Made by a program: the position numbers and the translations under genes. Source: an uncultured Gemmatimonadota bacterium (GTDB taxonomy: Bacteria; Gemmatimonadota; Gemmatimonadetes; Longimicrobiales; Gaopeijiaceae). From it: DNA of 11,195 bases. The first letter of the stretch is position 1. Each line of letters opens with the position of its first letter. Where the stretch lies: NCBI GenBank assembly GCA_937136445.1, contig CAKZOQ010000056.1, forward strand, positions 1 to 11,195, given 5' to 3'. Below, one piece after another: positions 1-6,520 of the stretch. The notes under the pieces were generated by a model. It was not told the origin of the DNA. It was given only the letters and a program-made list of their open reading frames with translations, and did not search any database.

Positions 1-3
1 GCC

Positions 4-1197
4 ATGAAGTCCATCCGCAGAAGCCTCGGAGTCCTCACCCTCGCCACCCTGGCGCTCGTCGCCTGTGATGACGACGACGGCATCACCGGCGTCGACGGAG
101 CTGCCGAGGTCCAGGTCCGCATGGCTTCGGCCGGTTCCTCGGCCGCCACGAGCCTGCCCACCTCCCTGCAGACGATCTCCGAGCCGAGCCGGGCCGTGCT
201 GGAGCTGGACGTGGTGGAATCCATCATCCTACCCATCGGCGCGGTGGAGGCACGCCAGGAAGGCGCCGGCTGGGTGGAGATCGGCCGGGTGGACGCCGAC
301 ATCGATCTCCTGTCCCTCCCGGAGGACGGCGTCGAGCTCGTGGGCGGTGACATCCCCGAGGGCGACTACGATCGCCTCCGGTTCTTCCTCACCGCCGATC
401 CCATCGTCGTCCTCACCGAGACCGTGCGCGTGGGCCGTACCACCTACCCGGCCGGGCCGAATCCGCTGCGGATCCCCAGCGTGGACCAGGCGGGATTCCG
501 CGTGGCGGCCGACTTCGACGTGGACGACGACGACGGGGAGATCCTCACTCTCTTCGTGGATGAGGATGCCACCCTGGGCCGCGTGAAGGCCACGGGGAGC
601 GGCACGCTCATGATCGCGCCGGTGCTCACCGTGCGGAACGAGGACGGCGACGACGTAGGCGAGTTCGACGACGACGAGGACGACGGAGACGAGGTCGAGT
701 TCGAGGGCTACGTCAGTGCCGTCGGGTCGGGCTCCGTCACGCTGGGGGACGGCACCGAGATCGTCGTGAACGACGACACCGAGTTCGATGGCGATCTCTT
801 CAGCCTGGCCGCCGTCCAGGAGGTGCTCGACGCTGGCGGTACGGTGGAGGCCGAAGGCGACGGCGAGCTCCAGTCCGACGGCTCGATCGTCGCCGACGAG
901 ATCGAGTTCGAGGTGGAGGACGAGGGCGACGACGATGGCGACGAGGTCGAAGGCGACGTCCTCTCGGTGGACGAGGCCGCCGGCACGCTCATCATCCTCG
1001 ACGAGAGCACCCAGGTCGAGGTCACGGTCCTGTGGACGGACGAGACCGAGGTGGACGCCGAGGGCGACCTGGTGACGTTGGCCGAGATCGTGGCGGAGTT
1101 GGCGGGGAACGCCGACGTCCGGGCCGAGGCCGAGGGGAGCTTCGACGGAGACGGTGTGCTGGTCGCCGACTCCATCAAGGTGGAGGTGGACGACTAG
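4..1197 (+). CDS. Acidic lipoprotein with DUF4382-like region and tandem DUF5666-like repeats
   Basis: The 397-residue product is probably a surface or periplasmic lipoprotein of unknown function. Residues 1-21 form a lipoprotein signal peptide: a positively charged start, a hydrophobic core, and the lipobox L18-V19-A20-C21. Four aspartates follow the cysteine. Residues about 33-215 resemble DUF4382. The C-terminal half is two consecutive DUF5666-like units, 230-313 and 314-397, both with an 84-residue period and each ending in a similar 'IVADEIEFEVED' / 'LVADSIKVEVDD' segment. Very acidic stretches lie at 170-179 (a DxDxDDG-like run), 220-232 and about 303-315. Their calcium-loop-like look suggests cation binding, but this is inference. 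The start codon is only 3 bases from the window edge, so its ribosome binding site cannot be judged. Family assignment is from remembered sequence pattern, not a search. Confidence 0.85.
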   Translation: MKSIRRSLGVLTLATLALVACDDDDGITGVDGAAEVQVRMASAGSSAATSLPTSLQTISEPSRAVLELDVVESIILPIGAVEARQEGAGWVEIGRVDADIDLLSLPEDGVELVGGDIPEGDYDRLRFFLTADPIVVLTETVRVGRTTYPAGPNPLRIPSVDQAGFRVAADFDVDDDDGEILTLFVDEDATLGRVKATGSGTLMIAPVLTVRNEDGDDVGEFDDDEDDGDEVEFEGYVSAVGSGSVTLGDGTEIVVNDDTEFDGDLFSLAAVQEVLDAGGTVEAEGDGELQSDGSIVADEIEFEVEDEGDDDGDEVEGDVLSVDEAAGTLIILDESTQVEVTVLWTDETEVDAEGDLVTLAEIVAELAGNADVRAEAEGSFDGDGVLVADSIKVEVDD

Positions 1198-1225
1198 CGG
1201 TCGCCTCCTCCCGAGAAGCAGCCCT

Positions 1226-1260
1226 TCGCCCCCGTCCGGCCTCGTGCCGGGCGGGGGCGA
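1226..1260. terminator. Hairpin between convergent genes, possible bidirectional terminator
   Basis: A 15-bp stem (1226-1240 with 1246-1260, including one G-T pair) closes a 5-base loop, CTCGT. It sits 28 bases after the lipoprotein stop and 15 bases beyond the purK stop on the other strand, where a shared terminator would be expected. No T-tract follows on either strand, so it does not meet the classic intrinsic terminator pattern. It could instead be a 3'-end stabiliser. Confidence 0.55.
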
Positions 1261-1275
1261 GGTCGATGCGAGCCC

Positions 1276-2367
1276 CTACGAGGGTCGCGCCAGCTGCTTC
1301 AACCGCTCGAGCCGTGCCGCCACCGCCGCCCGGTCGTCCCCCACCAGGTTCACGTGGCCGAGCTTCCGCCCGGGGCGCGGCGACTTCTCGTAGAGGTGGA
1401 GGTGGGCTCCGGGCACCGCCAGGAGCTCGGACACCGGGGGCACCGTCCCCAGCAGGTTCTCCATGGCGCTGAAGCCCACGACCTCGGTGGAGCCCAGAGG
1501 GAGGCCGCAGACGGCGCGGAGGTGGTTCTCGAACTGGCTGCACACGGCGCCGTCCTGGGTCCAGTGGCCGGAGTTGTGCACCCGTGGCGCCATCTCGTTG
1601 GCCACCAGGCCGTCCTCGGTGTCGAAGAGCTCGATGGCCAACACGCCCACGTAGTCGTGCTCCTCCAGAACGGACCGCGCGTAGCCTTCCGCCGTGGCCT
1701 GCTGCTTCCCGGTCACGTCGGCGGGGGCCAGCGAGGTCCAGAGGATGCCCTGGTGGTGGTCGTTCTCCACGAGGGGATAGAAGGCGCAGGTGCCGTCCCG
1801 CCCACGGACCGAGAGGATGGAGAGCTCCCGCCGAAAGTCCACGAACCCCTCCAGGAGGAGCGGCACCCCGCCGATGTCGTCGAAGGCCGGCTCCAGGTCT
1901 CCGTCCTCCCGCAGCAGTTTCTGGCCCTTGCCGTCGTACCCGAAGCGCCGGGTTTTGAGGATGGCGGGGAGCCCCAGCTCCTCCACGGCCTCCCGCAGCT
2001 CGTGGAGGGAATCCACCGTCCGGTGCGGCGCCGTGGGGATCCCGTGCCGAGCGAAGCCTCCCTTTTCGTGGAGGCGATCCTGGGCCATGGCCAGCGCCGA
2101 GGGCGAGGGGTGCAGAGGCACCCGGCCCTCCAGGCGATCGGTGGAGGCCGCCGGGACGTTCTCGAACTCGTAGGTGACCACGTCCAGCCCCTCCGCGAAG
2201 GCGTCCAGCGCCTCGGGATCGTCGTAGGCGCCCCGCACCCGCTCCCCCATCTCGTCCACCGGGGCCGGGGACTTCTCTTCGAGGAAGCGGAAGCGGAGCC
2301 CCAGCGGCCGACCCGCCAGCGCCATCATGCGGCCGAGTTGGCCGCCCCCCATGATGCCGACCCTCAC
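1276..2367 (-). CDS. purK: N5-carboxyaminoimidazole ribonucleotide synthetase (PurK)
   Basis: PurK is a cytosolic ATP-grasp enzyme that converts AIR, ATP and bicarbonate to N5-CAIR in de novo purine synthesis, supplying PurE. The 363-residue product is close to the usual length (about 355 in E. coli). Visible motifs are the N-terminal GGGQLGRMM (7-15), TYEFENVP (65-72), the ATP-grasp segment ILKTRRFGYDGKGQ (136-149), RREL (179-182), and the metal/phosphate region NEMAPRVHNSGHWT (257-270) followed by SQFENHLRAVCGLPLG (277-292). The start chosen is a GTG at 2365-2367 that overlaps the purE stop (GTGA), giving the expected VRVGIMGGGQLGRM beginning. The open frame continues upstream, but that part is only a shadow of purE. 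The Shine-Dalgarno signal is weak, so translation is probably coupled to purE. Confidence 0.96.
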   Translation of the reverse strand: MRVGIMGGGQLGRMMALAGRPLGLRFRFLEEKSPAPVDEMGERVRGAYDDPEALDAFAEGLDVVTYEFENVPAASTDRLEGRVPLHPSPSALAMAQDRLHEKGGFARHGIPTAPHRTVDSLHELREAVEELGLPAILKTRRFGYDGKGQKLLREDGDLEPAFDDIGGVPLLLEGFVDFRRELSILSVRGRDGTCAFYPLVENDHHQGILWTSLAPADVTGKQQATAEGYARSVLEEHDYVGVLAIELFDTEDGLVANEMAPRVHNSGHWTQDGAVCSQFENHLRAVCGLPLGSTEVVGFSAMENLLGTVPPVSELLAVPGAHLHLYEKSPRPGRKLGHVNLVGDDRAAVAARLERLKQLARPS

Positions 2368-2864
2368 GGCGCCGGCACTCTCGGGTCGGGATCGTCCAGG
2401 ACCGCCTGGGTGCGGGCGTCCCGGAAGCGACGGAGGGCCTCGCGGATCTCCGGGTGCTTGGCTCCCAGCGAGGCGGCGGCCAGCAGCGCAGCGTTCGTGG
2501 CCCCCGATCTTCCGATGGCCAGCGTCCCCACGGGGACTCCACCGGGCATCTGGACGATGGAGAGGAGGGAGTCCAATCCCTTGAGGGCCCGGGACTTCAC
2601 CGGCACCCCGTAGACGGGGAGGACGGTCTTGGCCGCCACCATCCCCGGCAGATGCGCCGCACCGCCGGCGCCGGCGATGATGACTTCGAGCCCCCGCTCC
2701 TCGGCGGCCTCGGCGTATTCGTAGAGAAGGTCCGGGGTGCGGTGCGCGGAGACGACCCGGACCTCGTGGGGGATCTCCAGCGCCTCCAGCGTCTCGACGG
2801 CGTGCTCCATGGTGTCCCAGTCGGAACGGGACCCCATGATGACGCCCACCAACGGCTCGGGCAT
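2364..2864 (-). CDS. purE: N5-carboxyaminoimidazole ribonucleotide mutase, class I (PurE)
   Basis: PurE is the cytosolic mutase that turns N5-CAIR into CAIR, directly after PurK. The product is 166 residues (E. coli PurE has 169). Visible motifs are GSRSDW (11-16), SAHRTP (39-44) with the presumed catalytic His41, AGAGGAAHLPGM (64-75) and SIVQMPGGVPVGTLAIG (102-118), the pattern of class I (bacterial mutase) enzymes. I chose the ATG at 2862-2864 because it puts the conserved beta-strand VGVIMGSRSDW at the usual distance from the N-terminus. The frame stays open to 2960, adding 32 Pro/Arg-rich residues with no resemblance to the family. No good Shine-Dalgarno sequence is seen. It is the first gene of a two-gene operon, with purK overlapping its stop by 4 bases. 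Confidence 0.96.
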   Translation of the reverse strand: MPEPLVGVIMGSRSDWDTMEHAVETLEALEIPHEVRVVSAHRTPDLLYEYAEAAEERGLEVIIAGAGGAAHLPGMVAAKTVLPVYGVPVKSRALKGLDSLLSIVQMPGGVPVGTLAIGRSGATNAALLAAASLGAKHPEIREALRRFRDARTQAVLDDPDPRVPAP

Positions 2865-2931
2865 AGGGGCTTCGGGGCTCGGGGGAACCGGCGGCGGGAC
2901 CGCACGGAACGGAGGGCGGACGAGAGCGCAG

Positions 2932-2966
2932 AGAGTGGGCGAACCCTCCACGGCGGTCAAGTGTTT
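2932..2966 (-). promoter_or_regulatory. Candidate promoter for purE-purK
   Basis: Read on the minus strand, AAACACTTGACC (2966-2955) contains a TTGACC -35-like hexamer. A 17-base spacer leads to CACTCT (2937-2932), which matches the -10 consensus poorly. The site lies about 67 bases before the purE ATG. The same AAACACTTG core with the same spacing occurs upstream of the outer-membrane gene at 5366-5400. Assignment is tentative. Confidence 0.3.
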
Positions 2967-3014
2967 TCACAGGCTGAAGAGATGCCTGTCCAACCCGCCC
3001 GGGACGAGGTCCCC

Positions 3015-5351
3015 ATGGCCCCCGACTCTACCGCCACCGCCGCCGCGCCTCGGCTCTGGCCCGACGATCACCCCATCCTGCTGCCCCTCGCTCCCATGGT
3101 GTACTGCGCCTGGTCCGACGGGCACCTGACCGCGGAGGAGATCGCCGCCTTCCGGGACCACGTCCTGGGACGGTCGTGGGTCCCCGACGACGCGGCGGAG
3201 GCCCTCACCGGGTGGCTCGATCCCGCGGAGCCTCCCTCTCCCGTCGATCTGTCCCGGCTGTCGGACCGCATCCAGGAGGTGGGCCTCGACGACGACGCCC
3301 TGCCCGCCGACCTCACCGCCCTGGGTCTCCGGCTGGGTGCCGCCCACGGCGAGGAGGACCTGTGGGACGACGCGGTCCGGGCCGATCTCCGGGGGTTGGA
3401 GGAAACCCTCGGCGTGGTGGGCGGAGAAGCCGTCCGAGCCACCCTGGAGCGCGCGGGACAAGAGGAGCCGACCGAGGCACGCCCCGAGCCCTCCTTCCGC
3501 CCCGAAGCACTCCGGGACTTCCTGGACGCCGACCACCGCGGGCTCCGCGACGACCTCCTGGACCTCCTCTCCGAGGATGCCATGCAGGTGCCCCACGGGA
3601 CCCCCTCGCCCGAGCATCGGGAGCGCGCCCTGGACGCCGTCCAGCTCCTGGCGGACCGGGGCTACGGCGGACTCGCATTCCCCGAGGAGCTGGGGGGCGC
3701 CGGCGATCCCGGGGGCGCCATCGCCGTCTTCGAGACGCTGGCCTTCGGGGACCTGAGCATCCTGGTGAAGTACGGGGTGCAGTTCGGCCTCTTCGGCGGG
3801 AGCGTGTACCAGCTCGGCACGCGCTGGCACCACGAGACCTTCCTGCCCGGCATCGCGTCGCTGGAGCTCCCGGGCTGCTACGCCATGACCGAGACCGGGC
3901 ACGGCTCCAACGTCCGGGACCTGGAGACCACTGCCACCTACGACCCGGAGACCGACGAGCTGGTGGTGGACACCCCCCGCGAGGAGGCGGGGAAGGACTG
4001 GATCGGCAACGCCGCCCTTCACGGCCGCATGGCCACCGTCTTCGCCCGCCTGCTCGTGGACGGCGAAGACCATGGGGTCCACGCCCTCCTGGTGCCCATC
4101 CGCCACGAGGACGGGTCCGCCTGCCCGGGCGTCCGCATCGAGGACCGGGGGCTCAAGGAGGGCCTGAACGGCGTGGACAACGGCCGGCTCTGGTTCGACG
4201 GGGTCCGGGTGCCCCGGCGCCACCTCCTGGACCGCTTCGCCCACATCGACGACGACGGCACCTACCACTCCCCCATCCCCAGCTCGGGCCGCCGCTTCTT
4301 CACCATGCTGGGTACGCTGGTCGCCGGCCGCGTCAGCATCGCCGCCGCCAGCGTCAGCGCCTCCAAGACGGCCCTCACCATCGCCGTCCGACACGGGGAG
4401 CGCAGACGGCAGTTCGGCCCTGCCGGAGCCGACCGCGAGGTCCCCATCCTGGACTATCTGGCCCATCAGCGCCTCCTCCTGCCGCGCCTGGCCACCACCA
4501 TCGGGCTCCACCTGGCGACCCGCGATCTCCAGCGCCGCTTCGCACGGTCCGCCTCGGAAGACGGCGAGAAGGACGACTCGGTGGAGGTGCGCGCCGCCGG
4601 CCTCAAGGCCTACGCCTCCTGGCACGCGGTGGACACCATCCAGGCCTGCCGGGAAGCCTGCGGCGGCGTGGGCTATCTCGCGGAGAACCGCTTCGGGCGG
4701 CTCCTCACCGACGCCGACATCTTCACCACTTTCGAGGGAGCCAACGCCGTCCTCCTGCAGCTCGTGGCCAAGGGGCTTCTCTCCGGCTTCCGCAGCGAGA
4801 TGGGCGACCTGCGCCTCTGGGGGGCCGTGCGGTATCTGGCGGACCGGACGCAGACCCAGCTCACCGAGCTGAATCCCGTCGTCACCCGCCGGACCGACGA
4901 GGATCACCTCCGGGATCCCGATGTCCACCTGGCGGCCTTCCGCTACCGCGAGGAACGGCTCCTCCGCTCGCTGGCGCTCCGGCTCAAGGACCGCATCGAC
5001 GACGGCGTGGACACCTTCCAGGCGCTCAACGAGTGCCAGGACCACGTCCTCGAGACCGCCCTGGCCCACGTGGAACGCCTGGTGGTGGAGGGCTACCGGG
5101 AGGCGGTGGCCCGAGCACCCAGCCCCGGGCTCTCGGAGGCGCTGGGTCTGGTGGGTGCGCTCTTCGCCCTTTCACGGATGGAGGCCCACCGGGGCTGGTA
5201 CCTGGAGGCGGGCTACCTGGAGGCGGGGAAGTCCCGGGCCATCCGTGCCCAGGTGAACGCCCTCTGCGGCGAGGTACGCGAGCTGGCCGGGTTCCTGGTG
5301 GACGCCTTCGGAATCCCCGACGACGTCCTCCGTGCCCCTGCCGCGCTGTAG
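3015..5351 (+). CDS. Acyl-CoA oxidase/dehydrogenase-like flavoprotein with TerB-like N-terminal region
   Basis: This is probably a FAD enzyme that introduces the alpha-beta double bond into acyl-CoA. The 778 residues fall into three parts. Residues about 15-140 are helical, with two TerB-like segments (MVYCAWSDGHLTAEE at 28-42 and a weaker one near 103-134). Residues 160-590 are the acyl-CoA oxidase/dehydrogenase core: CYAMTETGHGSN (288-299), DWIGNAALHG (328-337), GVDNGRLWFDGVRVPR (386-401), RRRQFG (463-468), EACGGVGYLAENRFGR (547-562), and TFEGANAV with Glu574 at the catalytic-base position. Residues about 600-765 match the acyl-CoA oxidase C-terminal domain (LRDPDVHLAAFRYREERLLRSLA, ALNECQDHVLE). 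Core and C-terminal pattern favour the oxidase family, but electron acceptor use cannot be read from sequence. I chose the ATG at 3015 because GAGG lies 5 bases upstream; ATG 2982 would add 11 residues. It is divergent from purE. Confidence 0.88.
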   Translation: MAPDSTATAAAPRLWPDDHPILLPLAPMVYCAWSDGHLTAEEIAAFRDHVLGRSWVPDDAAEALTGWLDPAEPPSPVDLSRLSDRIQEVGLDDDALPADLTALGLRLGAAHGEEDLWDDAVRADLRGLEETLGVVGGEAVRATLERAGQEEPTEARPEPSFRPEALRDFLDADHRGLRDDLLDLLSEDAMQVPHGTPSPEHRERALDAVQLLADRGYGGLAFPEELGGAGDPGGAIAVFETLAFGDLSILVKYGVQFGLFGGSVYQLGTRWHHETFLPGIASLELPGCYAMTETGHGSNVRDLETTATYDPETDELVVDTPREEAGKDWIGNAALHGRMATVFARLLVDGEDHGVHALLVPIRHEDGSACPGVRIEDRGLKEGLNGVDNGRLWFDGVRVPRRHLLDRFAHIDDDGTYHSPIPSSGRRFFTMLGTLVAGRVSIAAASVSASKTALTIAVRHGERRRQFGPAGADREVPILDYLAHQRLLLPRLATTIGLHLATRDLQRRFARSASEDGEKDDSVEVRAAGLKAYASWHAVDTIQACREACGGVGYLAENRFGRLLTDADIFTTFEGANAVLLQLVAKGLLSGFRSEMGDLRLWGAVRYLADRTQTQLTELNPVVTRRTDEDHLRDPDVHLAAFRYREERLLRSLALRLKDRIDDGVDTFQALNECQDHVLETALAHVERLVVEGYREAVARAPSPGLSEALGLVGALFALSRMEAHRGWYLEAGYLEAGKSRAIRAQVNALCGEVRELAGFLVDAFGIPDDVLRAPAAL

Positions 5352-5360
5352 CCGCTCCCT

Positions 5361-5388
5361 GGGCGAAACACTTGTTTCCGTAGCGCCC
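5361..5388. other. Interrupted inverted repeat between acyl-CoA oxidase and outer-membrane genes
   Basis: GGGCG (5361-5365) pairs with CGCCC (5384-5388). Inside it, AAACA (5366-5370) pairs with TGTTT (5373-5377), leaving CCGTAG unpaired. The core GAAACA-CT-TGTTTC (5365-5378) is a perfect dyad. It begins 9 bases after the oxidase-like gene and is followed by four Ts at 5397-5400. It could be a weak terminator for that gene or an operator overlapping the next gene's promoter; the sequence does not decide. Confidence 0.4.
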
Positions 5389-5400
5389 GGAACGCATTTT
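5366..5400 (+). promoter_or_regulatory. Candidate promoter for the outer-membrane gene
   Basis: AAACACTTG at 5366-5374 includes a -35-like TTGTTT (5372-5377). Seventeen bases later comes CATTTT (5395-5400) as a poor -10 hexamer, about 61 bases before the ATG at 5462. The geometry is the same as in the purE upstream region, which is the main reason for listing it. Confidence 0.3.
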
Positions 5401-5447
5401 GAACTTCGGATTCCCGGGGCTTCCAGAGGGGGCCCGCGCACCGACTC

Positions 5448-5453
5448 GGAGGA
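5448..5453 (+). promoter_or_regulatory. Ribosome binding site of the outer-membrane gene
   Basis: GGAGGA lies 8 bases before the ATG at 5462. It fixes the start there rather than at the in-frame ATG at 5399, which would put 21 non-signal residues ahead of a clear signal peptide. Confidence 0.85.
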
Positions 5454-5461
5454 TTGATTCC

Positions 5462-6481
5462 ATGGTTCGTACGAGCCTGCTCGTCGCCATCACGCTGCTT
5501 CTCGCTACCCCGCTGACGGCTCAGGACGAGATCACCTGGACGCCGGACCGCCCCGACGGACATGCGCCTCTGGGCGTCAACGGGGACCGCATCCTCGGCC
5601 CGGGCGAGTTCCAGATCGCCTATCGCTACGCCCAGATGGATCGGAAGGGCGTGTGGTTCGACAACGACTCCCTGCCGCTGGCCACCACCTTCGAGTTCTA
5701 CGAGGTGGCGCCGCTGAGTCAGAACAACGTCACCCACACGCTCGACGTCCTCTACGGCCTCACCGATCGGGTGACCCTCCGGGCCTCGGTGCCCTACCAC
5801 CAGTTCGAGCGCCGTTCCCAGACCGACGCCAACGTCCTCTACATCACCGAGGCCGACGAGCTGGGCGACGCCGAGTTGTCCGGGCTCCTGGAGGTCGTGC
5901 GGCAAGGCGGCTATCGGGTCCTGGTGGAGGGCGGCGTCCTCGTCCCCACGGGTCAGAGCGACGTCACGGCGGTGACGCCCTTCAGCGCCCCCGGCGAGGA
6001 GGCGCTGGCCTACGACATGCGGCCCGGCGGCGGCGTCTTCGCCGTCCTCCCGGGGGCCACGGCTCAGGTGCAGAACGAGATGGCCTCCCTCGGGCTCCAG
6101 GTGAAGGGCCGCATCCACGTCGGCGGCGAGAACGGGTCGGGCTTCGTCCCCGGAGACATCCTGGAAGGCAGCCTCTGGGCGGCCTACAACGTCACGGACG
6201 CCATCAGCGCATCCGCGCGCGTTCATTATCAGAATTGGACCCGGGTGGAGGGCGCCGACCCCGAGCTGGATCCCCTCCGCGACCCCACCCACGACGGCTT
6301 CTTCGCCGAGGGATCTCGCCTCAGCCTGCCCATCGGTGTGAACGTCCTCATGCCCCGGGGATCGCTCCTGGAGGGGCACCGCCTCTCGCTGGAGTACCTC
6401 TACCCCATCCACCAGGAGTTCGAGGGCCCCCAGCTCGGGTTCTCCCGCGGCCTCGTGGTGGGCTGGGAGCTGGTCTTCTAG
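5462..6481 (+). CDS. Outer-membrane beta-barrel protein, MetA-pathway/transporter-like
   Basis: The 339-residue product carries a signal peptide (1-20: MVRT, a Leu-rich core, then PLTA) with likely cleavage before Q21, so it is exported. The mature part alternates polar and hydrophobic residues as outer-membrane strands do, and it ends in Phe (WELVF), the usual barrel-assembly signature. Segments such as VLYGLTDRVTLRASVPYHQF (about 97-116), ELGDAELSGLLEV, GGVLVPTGQSD and AAYNVTDAISASARVHYQNW fit the family annotated 'transporter' or 'putative MetA-pathway of phenol degradation' (PF13557 type). The substrate is unknown, and the family name does not prove a role in phenol metabolism. The start is set by the signal peptide and a strong ribosome binding site. 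It has its own leader after the oxidase-like gene, so it may be transcribed separately. Confidence 0.82.
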   Translation: MVRTSLLVAITLLLATPLTAQDEITWTPDRPDGHAPLGVNGDRILGPGEFQIAYRYAQMDRKGVWFDNDSLPLATTFEFYEVAPLSQNNVTHTLDVLYGLTDRVTLRASVPYHQFERRSQTDANVLYITEADELGDAELSGLLEVVRQGGYRVLVEGGVLVPTGQSDVTAVTPFSAPGEEALAYDMRPGGGVFAVLPGATAQVQNEMASLGLQVKGRIHVGGENGSGFVPGDILEGSLWAAYNVTDAISASARVHYQNWTRVEGADPELDPLRDPTHDGFFAEGSRLSLPIGVNVLMPRGSLLEGHRLSLEYLYPIHQEFEGPQLGFSRGLVVGWELVF

Positions 6482-6502
6482 AAAGTCGGGGGGCAGAAGT
6501 CG

Positions 6503-6520
6503 GGCGGGCGAGAGCCCGTC
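6503..6520. terminator. Short hairpin between convergent outer-membrane and tyrS genes
   Basis: CGGGC (6505-6509) and GCCCG (6514-6518) flank a GAGA tetraloop on the plus strand, a GNRA-type loop. The stem can extend by a G-T and a G-C pair to 6503-6520. It sits in the 37-base gap between two convergent stops and touches the tyrS stop codon. No T-tract follows on either strand. An 8-base direct repeat, AAGTCGGG, occurs at 6483-6490 and 6497-6504 beside it. Confidence 0.35.

Noticed and set aside
2368..2970. Upstream continuation of the purK frame to a 564-residue protein
   Set aside because: This stretch is the other-frame shadow of purE. The PurK family starts at the GTG overlapping the purE stop.
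2454..3014. Upstream continuation of the acyl-CoA oxidase frame to 965 residues
   Set aside because: It runs antisense through purE, has no family resemblance, and the better ribosome binding site is at 3015.
2967..5069. 700-residue minus-strand frame opposite the acyl-CoA oxidase
   Set aside because: A GC-driven antisense shadow. The plus strand has clear family motifs throughout, and the antisense translation is low-complexity Gly/Val/Glu-rich.
3176..5383. 735-residue plus-strand frame overlapping the acyl-CoA oxidase
   Set aside because: Arg/Pro/Gly-rich translation typical of a shifted frame in very GC-rich coding DNA.
5213..6412. 399-residue minus-strand frame opposite the outer-membrane gene
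   Set aside because: Antisense shadow spanning the intergenic region and two genes, with no family features.
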